In this document: piece after piece, positions 7,998 to 16,831 of the stretch | How positions within the stretch are numbered: position 1 is the first letter of the stretch | Layout of the letters: each line of letters begins with the position of its first letter | Assembly: GCA_043784965.1 (NCBI GenBank) | Contig: JAYVXS010000080.1 | Coordinates: 1-48,855, forward strand | Direction of reading: 5' to 3' | DNA length: 48,855 bases | Source: JAYTQQ01 sp043784965 | GTDB lineage: Bacteria > Bdellovibrionota > Bdellovibrionia > Bdellovibrionales > JAMPXM01 | Position numbers and translations under genes: made by a program | The notes under the pieces: model-generated | Seen by the model: only the letters and a program-made list of their open reading frames with translations | The model's database searches: none | Told to the model about the DNA's origin: nothing

Positions 7998-8834
7998 ATG
8001 AATCAATATATTTTATGGCAAACGGTCTTTGTAGTTTGGCGAGAAGCACTTGAGGCCATTCTAATTGTCTCGATTCTATACTCATTTTTAAGCAAGACAA
8101 ATTCAACGGCGCTGCCTTTTATGTGGCGCGGAGTTGTTGCCGGCACTTTCTTAAGCTTTGTAATTGCATCTTTAATAATAGGCGCCGACACCTGGTTTGT
8201 TGGTGAAGCCCAAGTTTATTTTCAGGTCGCCATTTTACTTTTGAGCTGTCTGCTAATGACCCAAATGGTTTTTTGGATGAGAAAGCATGCTAAGTCGCTC
8301 AAAAAAGAATTTGAATTAGATCTCCAAAAGGCCCTAGAGCGTCCAAATTATATCGGCATCGCCCTGCTTGCCGCACTAGCCGTGGGCCGCGAAGGATCAG
8401 AAGCTGTTATCTATGTTTATGGCTTGGGTCTTGAGAAAAGTGCGACTTTGGCGGCAATGGTATTGAGTGTTAGCTTTGGACTAATTTTAGCGGCATTTAT
8501 GTTTTATTTTATCTCGAAGGGTCTAAAACACCTAAAAACGCAAATTTTTTTCAATGTGACCAGCGCAATTTTACTTCTTTCGGCGGCAGGCTTGGGGGCA
8601 AGTGCAATCGGCAGGCTGGTTGCCGAAAATATGCTTTCTGGATTGATTGAACCAGTCTGGGATATTTCAAAATGCTTAGAGTCAGAAGGCATCTTAGTCA
8701 AAGTCGTTAAAGCCATTTGTGGTTACAATCCAAGGCCAACACTTACCGAAGTGCTATTTTACTTTGGGTACTGGCTGCTTATTTTTATATTAATAAAAAA
8801 GCCCCTAAAAGCTTTTAAAAGGATACTAAAGTGA
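7998..8834 (+). CDS. efeU: FTR1-family high-affinity iron permease (EfeU-like)
   Basis: This is an inner-membrane iron transporter. The two diagnostic iron-binding helices are present: REALE (residues 15-19) and REGSE (131-135). Seven or so hydrophobic segments are visible across 278 aa, as in yeast Ftr1 and E. coli EfeU. The family takes up iron with an extracytoplasmic oxidase or cupredoxin partner, here probably the protein encoded just upstream. No EfeB-type peroxidase is present. The downstream gene overlaps the stop by 4 bases (GTGA), so the three genes form an operon. The tandem repeat array immediately before the ATG may affect translation. Confidence 0.9.
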   Translation: MNQYILWQTVFVVWREALEAILIVSILYSFLSKTNSTALPFMWRGVVAGTFLSFVIASLIIGADTWFVGEAQVYFQVAILLLSCLLMTQMVFWMRKHAKSLKKEFELDLQKALERPNYIGIALLAALAVGREGSEAVIYVYGLGLEKSATLAAMVLSVSFGLILAAFMFYFISKGLKHLKTQIFFNVTSAILLLSAAGLGASAIGRLVAENMLSGLIEPVWDISKCLESEGILVKVVKAICGYNPRPTLTEVLFYFGYWLLIFILIKKPLKAFKRILK

Positions 8835-9574
8835 AAAAAATCGCGACTATTATTTTTATTTCATCTCTAGCAATGGCACGAGCGCAGGCTATTGAATATA
8901 AAGAGCTTGAAGTTTATGGCTATCAAACCACCGCTCCCCGTGAACTGGAAATAGAGGCCAGCACATCGGTTAGCAGTGATAAACAACAGGGCAATTTAAG
9001 TCGGCATCTACGCTCTAGTTTTGAGCTCCAATATGGCATCACGGACCGCTGGGAAGTTACCGCCTATCTTGATTATGACAGGCCCGCAGATGAGAAATTC
9101 GAGTACTCGGCTTTTCGTGCTCATGCCCGCACGCACTTTTTTGAAAAGGGAGAGCTACCAGTAGACATTGGGGCTTATTTTGAGATTGCACTACCAAAGA
9201 ATAGAGATGAAAAAGATCTAGCTTTTGAGTTTAAACCAATAATAGAAAAAGATTTTTCACGCTGGACCATTATTTTAAATCCGCTTATTGAATTTGAGCA
9301 CCAGTTAAATGAAAAAGATCCAAATGCGACCCTTAAAGTTTGGCAAGTGGTCTATGGATTATCGACCAGTCTAGTTTATCGTTATAGTGAGACTTTCAAG
9401 CCTCACCTCGATTTAGTTCAGGGCCTGACAGATCAAGATGCTCTATTGATGCCTGCTTTCGATGTGAAACTTGCCGATAAATTGAAATTAAGCATGGGCC
9501 TTGGCTTTGCATTGAATGATCGAACCGAGCATCGTGTCGCCAATGCACGACTTGAGTATGAGGTTTATTTTTGA
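8831..9574 (+). CDS. Putative outer-membrane protein coupled to the FTR1 permease
   Basis: A signal peptide (about residues 1-20, ending AQA) is followed by about 225 residues of alternating polar and hydrophobic strands: FELQYGITDRWEVTAYLDYD, then FRAHARTHFF, VDIGAYFEIAL, GLSTSLVYRYS and a final strand ARLEYEVYF. The C-terminal Phe is the usual signal for insertion into the outer membrane. I predict a small barrel of about 10-12 strands, but I cannot name a family with confidence. GTG start overlaps the FTR1 stop, so it is co-translated with the iron permease. It may be a channel or sensor for iron in the outer membrane. No TonB box or plug domain is seen. Confidence 0.65.
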   Translation: MKKIATIIFISSLAMARAQAIEYKELEVYGYQTTAPRELEIEASTSVSSDKQQGNLSRHLRSSFELQYGITDRWEVTAYLDYDRPADEKFEYSAFRAHARTHFFEKGELPVDIGAYFEIALPKNRDEKDLAFEFKPIIEKDFSRWTIILNPLIEFEHQLNEKDPNATLKVWQVVYGLSTSLVYRYSETFKPHLDLVQGLTDQDALLMPAFDVKLADKLKLSMGLGFALNDRTEHRVANARLEYEVYF

Positions 9575-9583
9575 GGGAACGAG

Positions 9584-10357
9584 CTATAGTTTTTCTAAGA
9601 ACATCTTCACGCTTGCGATATATATTTTAGAAAATTTCTTAAGCCCTTCTAAATGATCGGCTTCAGGTATTTTTAATACCTCGACATCACAAGCTCTTGC
9701 TAGAGTAAAAAAATCATTAATGGCAGGGCTAGGAACCAGCTTGTCCTTGCCACCTCGAATTGAAAGAATGCGAAAGCCCTGGGGAAAATTTGCGAAATAG
9801 CTCTTCATTTCGGACTTAAATCCAAAGCCCCACATGGAAAATGAAAATGCGGTATAAACGCCTCTTAAGAGTCTATTTTCAATTCGGTAGGCTATTTTAT
9901 AAAGTCGCCAGGTCGCCTCAACGATTTGCAGAAATGGGCCGCTGTCACAAATAAGCCCTTTGATTTCATGCGCGCCTCGTCGGCTAATCGCTTCAATGGC
10001 AGCGGCTCCTGGCATTGAAAAGCTAAAAACAATTTTTGCGCCAGGGACTAGGTTGAGTATATCTTGAGTTTGATCGGCCCAAATTCGACGTAGACCGAGC
10101 TTGAAATCTCCACTTAACGAAATCTTTTGAGGGGTCTCAGTCATATTATACTTCAGATTGAAGCGGACGCAGTCATAACCCAATTCGTTCAACAGGCGAG
10201 CATGACGAAGCAATGTCCGCTTCGAACCGCCAAAATGATGAACGAATATTATGGTCTCTGCATATTTTTTATTAGTGGCAAGATTCCATTCGCCTTCGTG
10301 GGGCAGCTTAGAGCCCATCAAATTATTTGACAGACCCTTAGTGATCATCGCGAGCAT
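9584..10357 (-). CDS. Alpha/beta hydrolase, function unknown
   Basis: The protein has the hydrolase fold with a HHFGGSKRT oxyanion-type loop (40-48), nucleophile Ser114 in FSFSMPG, a likely acid Asp in RGGKDKLVP and a catalytic His in EADHLEGL near the C-terminus. The nucleophile elbow is atypical (S-x-S-M-P-G rather than G-x-S-x-G). No signal peptide is seen, so it is presumably cytoplasmic. Its start lies 20 bases inside the aceE 3' end, so it is translationally coupled to aceE. Alternative starts are ATG 10348 and ATG 10318 (MGSKLPHEG). It could be a thioesterase or carboxylesterase; linkage to pyruvate dehydrogenase is the only clue. Confidence 0.7.
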   Translation of the reverse strand: MLAMITKGLSNNLMGSKLPHEGEWNLATNKKYAETIIFVHHFGGSKRTLLRHARLLNELGYDCVRFNLKYNMTETPQKISLSGDFKLGLRRIWADQTQDILNLVPGAKIVFSFSMPGAAAIEAISRRGAHEIKGLICDSGPFLQIVEATWRLYKIAYRIENRLLRGVYTAFSFSMWGFGFKSEMKSYFANFPQGFRILSIRGGKDKLVPSPAINDFFTLARACDVEVLKIPEADHLEGLKKFSKIYIASVKMFLEKL

Positions 10358-13154
10358 GACCTGAGGTGCCCGGCGGAGCTTGCGGCCACAAGTCTTTCCA
10401 CTTTTGTGAAGCCGGGGTCTGAGTTAAACCCGCCACTTCACGTAAAACATTGGTGCCCAATTTAATTTGCTCCAGAGCAGTTTCTGATAAAACTTTACCG
10501 GTGGCCTCAACAATTGAGTCGGCATCCAAATGATGATAGCGAAAGATTTCTTCTGGTCTGCCACATTTTGAATGCTTACGAACGGCCAAACATTCGTGTC
10601 GTACGCCGACGATCGAACCTAAGTTGTCAAGAAGGCCGGGCTCCCCATCGTGAACACTGACGATCGGCACCCGTCTTCCCGCAAGTGTCATAATCTCGGC
10701 GCTGATCGAGCCGCCATTTGGAATGGGATTTAAATACAAAGATCCATCAACCCCTAAATAATTTTTTAGGTATTCATAGTTTGAGCTTGCGGCTAAATTG
10801 CCGACTAGTAGGTCAGGACTAGTAACCACAATGACATTCGCGTAAATGCCTCGCTCTAATAAAATTTCAGAAGCGCGCACGGCCTCAGTGCTGACTGAAC
10901 CCATCGAAATAAGATTGACTACATTGTCACCTGGCTCGTAGCTCGCATAAGAACGGTAATCGATCAAATAGTAGCCTCCGGCCAATACTTCTTTTCTGAT
11001 TTGTTCAAACATCTCAACTTCCGACAAATTTTCAAGACTAGATTCATCGATCGCGCCCTGCACAGGATGAGTTTTTGTGCACAATAGCGTGTCAGCAGCT
11101 ACCCCGATTTTAAAGCGCTTTTGTTTCTTCAAAGAAGTGCTGAGAAGTTTTTGCTCCATGCCGCGGGTAACGCCGCGAATAAAAACTCCAGTGCGACCTT
11201 CATTGTCGTATCCGATATGGCGCTTGACGGCATCGGCCAAAATCCATTCAAGTTCAATGCAAAACAAAGGTTCCCAAGTAATTTGATTTGGGATTTGAAA
11301 ATCAGACTTCCAACCATGTTGTGCACCTTCGGGAGAAAGCGTTACTCCAGAGGGTGTTCCAATTAGAATAAAACTTGATTGCCAATAGAGATTATAAAAA
11401 AACTGGTCATGTGCTCGTTTTACAAAAAAGTCATATACCGTCATTAGCGGTAGAATAGGGATACCCAACATACGTCTTATTTGTCCATATGAGCCAACAC
11501 AAGAGGTTACATTTCCTTCTGCGATTTCAAAGCGGATGAATCGATCTGACGCATCTTCTCCTGGGATCAAATCGGGGAGTTTTTTATCTCTGACGCCAAA
11601 ATCAGTTTCATAATCTTGGACCGTGAAGGCGCCAAATATCTTACCATCCATTGCTGGATTCAAATTGGTGCTCGTGCCAACATCGGGAGCCATAGAAACC
11701 ATCAGCTCACCAGGTAGCTTCCACGGTTTTTCATCGGCTGGCAGTGCCTTTACCGCTTCATTGGTATTGGCAATGCGGGTGAGCTTGGCAGTGCACTGAC
11801 CAAGCATCCACTGCGTATGAGGATAGCTCGCCATTTTCAAATTGATTCCAAGCGAAGTCGGGAGCTCACCAAATTCAGTAAAGCGTTTATCAAAATAGGC
11901 GCGATTTTTTTCACGCAGTGCTGCCTCCGCCTTGATGTCATTCAAAAGTTCAGCGCCACGTTCAGCACAGAATTTCGCCTCTGCAGATTTCGCATCAAAG
12001 CGCGCAAACAATACTTCTTCTTTGAGACCTTGTTTATTTTGCAGCTCGAGAATTTCATCTGGATCCGGAAGGGACGAGTGATTTCCAGGAGAGGCAGCCG
12101 AACGCAAGCCCCAGCCTTTAAGAGTATGAGCTATGATTAGCGTAGGTTTTCTCTTGTTTTCTTTGCTTTTCTCCATGGCCTCAATCAATGCCAATATGTC
12201 GTGTCCGCCAAAATCATGAAGGGCATCAAAAAATACTTGGGAATCAGTGCCTTCAACAAATTTCTTAATTTGCGGATTTTCTTGAATGACAAATTTTTTC
12301 AATTGCTCTGGACTTTCAAGCATGAGCAGCGCTTGCAATTCATAATCTTGTAAATCCTCACCTAAAAATTTCTTAAAAACTTCGCCGCCAGGTTTTGCAA
12401 AGAGAGCTTCTCGTTTTTTACCATGCTGTAACTGAATGACATCCCAGCCATTGGCCAGCATGGTTCGCTCGATACGCCGATCATCTGTGCCATTCATGAT
12501 GTTTTTATTTGTAAGGCGATGACCATCGAGACTTTGGCGATTGTAATCAACAATCCAAGTTAGGTTCCCAATTTCTCTCTCGGCAAATTCGGGAGTGCAC
12601 TCAAAAACCGAGCCTTCGCGAAACTCAGAATCCCCTAGGATGGACCAAAAGTGAGCATTTGGAACTTCAAAATTATGCTCGCGACAAAAAGTATAAGCAT
12701 GAGCTAAGTAACCGGCGTTGACCGGTGGGATGCCCACGGTTCCCGAAGGCAAATAGCCATGGTGATCGCAATCATAAGCCGAATGATAGGATTGAAAAAC
12801 CGGCTCCCCAGATTTAGAAAAAGCGCGCAAGCCGAGCATGGCCTGGTTGCATTCCTCTAAAGATAGTTTCGATAGATCAGATTTTAAAAATAAATCGAGT
12901 ACGTAGTTGTAGGAGTGATCAACAGGTGCCGCATGAGGTTTGTTGGCAATATAATCAAAGCCAGACTTCACTACTAGATGAAGTGCGCCCATAATGTGGA
13001 GTGCGCTCGCGCAAGCCGCGGGATGACCGCCAACTTTCGGATCGCCCTTTTGTTTATCGGCACGGTGATTGGCCTGATTGATCATTTGAGTTGTAAGGTA
13101 ATGAACTCGCGAACATATTGCGTCTAAAGTTTCTTTTTTAGTATTCTTTTTCAA
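10338..13154 (-). CDS. aceE: Pyruvate dehydrogenase E1 component, homodimeric type
   Basis: This thiamine-diphosphate enzyme decarboxylates pyruvate and acetylates the lipoyl arm of E2. The architecture is that of AceE: an N-terminal transketolase-like domain with GGHPAACASA, SYHSAYDCDHHGY and the ThDP motif GDSEFREG followed by NLTWIVDYNRQSLDG. Then come a middle domain (APDVGTSTNLNP, IRFEIAEGNVTSCVGSYG) and a C-terminal domain with VSVHDGEPGLLDNLG. At 938 aa it is slightly longer than E. coli AceE (887). It starts at TTG (13152-13154) with AGGAG 9 bases upstream. Its E2 and E3 partners are not adjacent but at 30308-33098 on the other strand. Confidence 0.9.
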   Translation of the reverse strand: MKKNTKKETLDAICSRVHYLTTQMINQANHRADKQKGDPKVGGHPAACASALHIMGALHLVVKSGFDYIANKPHAAPVDHSYNYVLDLFLKSDLSKLSLEECNQAMLGLRAFSKSGEPVFQSYHSAYDCDHHGYLPSGTVGIPPVNAGYLAHAYTFCREHNFEVPNAHFWSILGDSEFREGSVFECTPEFAEREIGNLTWIVDYNRQSLDGHRLTNKNIMNGTDDRRIERTMLANGWDVIQLQHGKKREALFAKPGGEVFKKFLGEDLQDYELQALLMLESPEQLKKFVIQENPQIKKFVEGTDSQVFFDALHDFGGHDILALIEAMEKSKENKRKPTLIIAHTLKGWGLRSAASPGNHSSLPDPDEILELQNKQGLKEEVLFARFDAKSAEAKFCAERGAELLNDIKAEAALREKNRAYFDKRFTEFGELPTSLGINLKMASYPHTQWMLGQCTAKLTRIANTNEAVKALPADEKPWKLPGELMVSMAPDVGTSTNLNPAMDGKIFGAFTVQDYETDFGVRDKKLPDLIPGEDASDRFIRFEIAEGNVTSCVGSYGQIRRMLGIPILPLMTVYDFFVKRAHDQFFYNLYWQSSFILIGTPSGVTLSPEGAQHGWKSDFQIPNQITWEPLFCIELEWILADAVKRHIGYDNEGRTGVFIRGVTRGMEQKLLSTSLKKQKRFKIGVAADTLLCTKTHPVQGAIDESSLENLSEVEMFEQIRKEVLAGGYYLIDYRSYASYEPGDNVVNLISMGSVSTEAVRASEILLERGIYANVIVVTSPDLLVGNLAASSNYEYLKNYLGVDGSLYLNPIPNGGSISAEIMTLAGRRVPIVSVHDGEPGLLDNLGSIVGVRHECLAVRKHSKCGRPEEIFRYHHLDADSIVEATGKVLSETALEQIKLGTNVLREVAGLTQTPASQKWKDLWPQAPPGTSGHARDDH

Positions 13155-13261
13155 GCCAATTACTCCTGGTGCATATGCGAATTTTGATTTTCGGCTTCCA
13201 TGACTATCAGAGGTGCTCGTGAGGGTAAAGCTATTAGGATATTCTTATGACAAATCGTGTT

Positions 13262-14218
13262 TTAGACACTTTTAACATCAATATCGAGTTCGCCTAATGC
13301 CTCTAAGATAAAATCCCATCTAATACGGATTTTACCATCCTCTTCAATAATTCCTTTAGGTGGATTAGGGAATGGTGCAGCTGCTCGAAAAGCCTCGACG
13401 GCAGCGTCATCGAGGTCAGTCATTCCACTTGGGCCAATGACCTGAATTTTTTCAAGCGTTCCCGACTCATTCAAAATGATAACGATTTTGGTTATTTTTT
13501 CTGAAGTCGAAGCAATAGTTCGACCCTGCCGCAATATATTGCTGACCTTTTCTTTGATCTTTGGCTCCCAATATTGGCGGAGTCTGGCTTTGATCCGATT
13601 GTAATAAGTATAGTAGATGAACTCACGAGTGCTGAGTAGAGTTTGCACTCCCATTTGAATATCCTTGATGTGATCGTCTGTGGCACTTGCGTCAGAGCCC
13701 TTCGGTTCGCTACCCACAAAAGCGTTCGGATCTGGCTTAAACTCTGGCTTTAGATCTGATAATTTTGGCAGCGCCAACTCGCCAAATTTCACTGTCAAAA
13801 GTTTTTGGTTGGCGGTTTTTGCCAGTTTTTTCTGTATGGGCTTTTCAGCTGCTGGTGGATTTTGACTGGCAGGATTCTGGGCAAATTCCTCAGAAGGTTT
13901 TGCGAAGCCAGAAGTATTTTTAAATTTTCCTGAGTTTTCAGCTTTGGTTTGCTTTTCAATGCGTTGATTATTTTTACTTAGAAATTTAGCGTCGTCAGGC
14001 AGTTCATCATTGATCGGTTTTTCACTCTGTTCGACAATTTGCCCTAAAGTTTTGTTTGGCGGTATAGTTTTTTTCAACTGGCTTTCAATCATCTGAATAT
14101 CGACATAGTTGTGTTTGTCTATTGGGATTTGCTGGCGAAAAGAAATCATTCCGATGCTTAAAAAGTGGATAAGGAGTGAGAGGGCGACTGCAATTTTAAG
14201 GCGGTGTTTTTTAAACAT
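13262..14218 (-). CDS. tonB: TonB-like energy transducer
   Basis: One N-terminal membrane anchor (LKIAVALSLLIHFLSIGMI, residues 8-26) carries a conserved His, as in TonB where SxxxH contacts ExbB/ExbD. A long charged and proline/lysine-rich periplasmic linker follows (about 40-190). The C-terminal domain of about 95 residues has the TonB_C pattern: KIVIILNESGTLEKIQVIGPSG, broken as TKIVIILNESG and IQVIGPSGM, then LDDAAVEAFRAAAPFPNPP. It probably couples the proton motive force to outer-membrane receptors with the ExbB/ExbD pair encoded at 33820-34862. TolA is an alternative. It is transcribed divergently from the PP2C gene and is apparently monocistronic. Confidence 0.75.
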   Translation of the reverse strand: MFKKHRLKIAVALSLLIHFLSIGMISFRQQIPIDKHNYVDIQMIESQLKKTIPPNKTLGQIVEQSEKPINDELPDDAKFLSKNNQRIEKQTKAENSGKFKNTSGFAKPSEEFAQNPASQNPPAAEKPIQKKLAKTANQKLLTVKFGELALPKLSDLKPEFKPDPNAFVGSEPKGSDASATDDHIKDIQMGVQTLLSTREFIYYTYYNRIKARLRQYWEPKIKEKVSNILRQGRTIASTSEKITKIVIILNESGTLEKIQVIGPSGMTDLDDAAVEAFRAAAPFPNPPKGIIEEDGKIRIRWDFILEALGELDIDVKSV

Positions 14219-14269
14219 ATATCTGCATTTACTATCGGGTCAATGAGGCCTGGAGTTGAGTATAGTCCT

Positions 14270-14295
14270 AAGGGCCAGCTAAAAATTTAGCCCTT
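14270..14295. other. Hairpin in the divergent tonB-PP2C intergenic region
   Basis: AAGGG (14270-14274) pairs with CCCTT (14291-14295), with GCTAAA and TTTAGC pairing inside. It lies between two divergent starts with no T-run, so it is more likely a regulatory site or leader structure than a terminator. The role is unknown. Confidence 0.4.
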
Positions 14296-14380
14296 GGTCT
14301 AAAGGACAAAAAAATCAATATTGTGCACAAAAAGTGAAATAGTTCTTGGACGTCGACAGGATCGATAATAAAATCAATCA

Positions 14381-15115
14381 ATGATCATCGAAGCATGGTG
14401 TGAAACCGATGTTGGCTTAAAACGAGAAAGCAACGAGGATTCATTCTTATTAAATAAAGAGTTTGGGGTTTTTGCCGTCGCTGACGGAATGGGTGGGCAT
14501 CGAGGCGGCGAAGTCGCTTCTTCGATGGCAGTTCAAACTCTTCTACAATGTGTTGAAGCGCAAAAAAATGGAACACGTAAAGTTCAGCCTAGAGTATTGC
14601 TTTCAGAGGCCTATAAGAATGCAAGCAATCGAATTTTTGATAAATCTCGCGCTGAGTCTGCCGAGTTGGCTGGAATGGGGACGACATTAGTTGCTGCCTA
14701 TCTTTCCGATAAGACACTATTTATAGCAAATGTTGGTGACTCAAGAGCCTATCTTTATAGGTCTGGTCAAATTTGGCAGCTGACCGAAGATCACTCACTC
14801 CTCAATGAACACATTAAATTTGGGCTTATTTCAGAAGAAGACGCCGAAAATTTTCTTCAGAAAAATGTGATTACTCGTAGTGTCGGTTTTGAACGTGATG
14901 TGATGTGCGATATTTTGGAGCGAGTGGTTGAGCCTGGTGACCTAATTATTCTCTGTTCGGATGGACTTTCGGGCCTGGTCGAGGATGAAAAAATTGCTGA
15001 AATTTGCCAAAAGTTTAGTCCAGAAAAGATTGTCGACGAATGTATTCGTGTCGCTAGGAACAATGGCGGAGATGACAATATCACTGTCCTAGTTCTTTAC
15101 GCACGCCCCCAATAA
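14381..15115 (+). CDS. PP2C-family Ser/Thr protein phosphatase (PrpC/Stp type)
   Basis: This is a metal-dependent phosphatase that removes phosphate from Ser/Thr. All core motifs are intact: SNEDSF (motif 1), VADGMGGHRGGE (metal-binding Asp and Gly), GMGTTLVAA, VGDSRAYLYR, ITRSVG, LCSDGLSGLV and GGDDNITVLV. The protein is a stand-alone 244-aa catalytic domain without membrane segment. It is a likely eraser for the phosphothreonine marks read by the FHA proteins at 38398-43244, although no kinase is encoded in this window. It is followed by an M23 peptidase gene on the same strand. Confidence 0.92.
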   Translation: MIIEAWCETDVGLKRESNEDSFLLNKEFGVFAVADGMGGHRGGEVASSMAVQTLLQCVEAQKNGTRKVQPRVLLSEAYKNASNRIFDKSRAESAELAGMGTTLVAAYLSDKTLFIANVGDSRAYLYRSGQIWQLTEDHSLLNEHIKFGLISEEDAENFLQKNVITRSVGFERDVMCDILERVVEPGDLIILCSDGLSGLVEDEKIAEICQKFSPEKIVDECIRVARNNGGDDNITVLVLYARPQ

Positions 15116-15235
15116 ATCCTAGATCTTGAACTGAAGATTGACCCAATTTGAGACAAATGTTTAAAATTAACTTAATAGATTCGAAAATTTAGCCGAAAAG
15201 ATAGTCAGTGAAGTTTATTGAATATTGGAGCAAAT

Positions 15236-16240
15236 TTGGAAAATAAAAATATCACTTTCTTGATGGTAACGAATACCAAAGGATCGACCAAAAAATGGGT
15301 GGTCTCAGCAGCTTGGCTGAAGGCTGCACTGAGTTTTTTTATTGTTTCAGTCGTCTTAATTGCCGCTTGTAGCGTTGATTATCTCGGCCTTCTAACTCAA
15401 TCAATTGAAAATAAACGTTTGCGCGCTGAAAACTTAATTTTGAAACAGCAGTTTCAAGTTGTTGAAGGTAAGTTGAATGCTCTTGAGAGCGGGCTTGAGC
15501 GAGTTAAAGGTTTTGTCACGAAGCTCAAAATGATTACCAATGTCGAGCAAGAAGATCGAAGTTTAAAACTTGCGATAGGGCCAATGCCCCGTGTTGGAAA
15601 TGTCAGCGCTGAAGGGGGAGAACTACGCGAGCCTTCTTCTATAATGCCAACAAATGCCATGAAAGATAGCGTCTTCTTCGAGAGAACTCCAACTGACGAT
15701 AATCAGGGCGAGCTTTCTGTTGAAGGTCAGCGGGACTATGCTTCACTTGCGGTGCGTATCGATCAGGCTGTTAATGAAACAATCTCACGTCAACAAAGTA
15801 TCTTAGAGCTATGGCAATCATTGGCGGAGCAACAAAGTCTAATATCAGCAACCCCAAGTATTCGTCCGACTCGTGGATGGTTTACTTCGAAGTTTGGTTA
15901 CCGCATTTCTCCTTTTACCGGTCGTCCAATGATGCATCAAGGTCTTGATATTGCGGCTTCTCCCGGTTCGCCAATTTTTGCGCCGGCTGATGGCGTTGTG
16001 AGTTTTGCGGGCTTTGATGCTGGATACGGCAAGCTAGTGTCAATTGATCACGGCTATGGAGTCGTCACTCGTTTTGGTCACACTTCGCAAATTTTTGTAG
16101 AAGTGGGCCAGAAGATTCACCGTCATGACATAGTTGCAGCCGTAGGTTCAACTGGCCGCTCAACTGGACCCCACGTCCACTACGAAGTTCGCGTGAACAA
16201 CGTTCCAGTGGATCCGCAAAATTACGTCCTAGACGAATAA
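15236..16240 (+). CDS. Membrane-anchored M23-family peptidase (LytM domain)
   Basis: The layout is a short cytoplasmic N-terminus, one membrane helix (about LSFFIVSVVLIAACSVDYL), a coiled coil (IENKRLRAENLILKQQF and following) and a C-terminal LytM/M23 domain. The zinc and catalytic residues are present: H and D in HQGLDIA, GHTSQIFVEVGQ and HVHYEVR. It either cuts peptidoglycan cross-links in the periplasm or, like EnvC/NlpD, activates amidases; the intact motif favours catalysis. I start it at TTG 15236, which has GGAG 6 bases upstream. A TTG at 15218 adds six residues. A bidirectional terminator follows. Confidence 0.88.
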   Translation: MENKNITFLMVTNTKGSTKKWVVSAAWLKAALSFFIVSVVLIAACSVDYLGLLTQSIENKRLRAENLILKQQFQVVEGKLNALESGLERVKGFVTKLKMITNVEQEDRSLKLAIGPMPRVGNVSAEGGELREPSSIMPTNAMKDSVFFERTPTDDNQGELSVEGQRDYASLAVRIDQAVNETISRQQSILELWQSLAEQQSLISATPSIRPTRGWFTSKFGYRISPFTGRPMMHQGLDIAASPGSPIFAPADGVVSFAGFDAGYGKLVSIDHGYGVVTRFGHTSQIFVEVGQKIHRHDIVAAVGSTGRSTGPHVHYEVRVNNVPVDPQNYVLDE

Positions 16241-16303
16241 TATTTATATTTCTTAAAATATTCTCTGGATGAATTTTTCAAGTTCACTTAATAAGCCAAA
16301 AAT

Positions 16304-16335
16304 AAAAAAGCGAGGCTACTAGCTTCGCTTTTTTT
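16304..16335. terminator. Bidirectional rho-independent terminator
   Basis: AAAAAAGCGAGGCT and AGCTTCGCTTTTTT pair with one G-T contact around an ACT loop. The A-run on one side and T-run on the other serve both the M23 gene (plus) and the rplM-rpsI transcript (minus). Confidence 0.85.
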
Positions 16336-16355
16336 AAATTTGTTGAATTTTCCCT

Positions 16356-16402
16356 TTGGCCAACTGAATTGGCCAATTCAGTTGGCCAATTCAATTGGCC
16401 AA
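16356..16402. repeat. Palindromic 13-bp repeat array with four TTGGCCAA boxes
   Basis: TTGGCCAA occurs at 16356, 16369, 16382 and 16395 with exact 13-bp spacing. Spacers are CTGAA, TTCAG and TTCAA, so the first two are complementary. The array can fold several ways and lies just after the rpsI stop, before the shared terminator. Confidence 0.9.
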
Positions 16403-16416
16403 AGACAACAAAAAGA

Positions 16417-16812
16417 CTATCGTTTAGAGAACTGGAAGCTCTTACGTGCGCCTGGTTTACCGTATTTTTTACGCTCGACCATTCTTGGATCACGAGTTAA
16501 GAAGCCAGCGGCTTTTAAAACTGGTCGTAGAGTTTCATCGAAAGAAACAAGTGCGCGTGAAATACCGTGGCGAATTGCGCCAGATTGGCCAGTCTCACCG
16601 CCGCCTGTAACAGTAATGAAAACATCAAACTTACTTTGATTTGAAGTCGTCAAAAAAGGTTGATTGATGACCATGCGAGAAGTTCCTTTGCTGAGGTATT
16701 TCTCAGGAGTCTTCCCGTTGATCATGATTTTTCCAGAACCTGGTTTTAAGAAAATACGAGCGGTGCTTGTTTTTCGTCTGCCAGTTGCATAAAAGAATTT
16801 TGTAGCGGCCAT
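16417..16812 (-). CDS. rpsI: 30S ribosomal protein S9
   Basis: This small-subunit protein has a C-terminal tail that reaches the P-site tRNA. It shows the family patterns ATGRRKTSTARI, VTGGGETGQSGAIRHGISRAL and DPRMVERKKYGKPGARKSFQFSKR, which I break as PRMVERKKYGKPGARK, ending in the usual KR. The length of 131 aa is normal. It follows rplM by 19 bp in the standard L13-S9 operon. The start is ATG at 16810-16812. Confidence 0.97.
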   Translation of the reverse strand: MAATKFFYATGRRKTSTARIFLKPGSGKIMINGKTPEKYLSKGTSRMVINQPFLTTSNQSKFDVFITVTGGGETGQSGAIRHGISRALVSFDETLRPVLKAAGFLTRDPRMVERKKYGKPGARKSFQFSKR

Positions 16813-16831
16813 GATTAAATATCTCCCTTAC

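Noticed and set aside
11817..12140. Plus-strand frame of 107 codons
   Set aside because: It is a shadow of aceE, composed of unlikely residues with no start signal.
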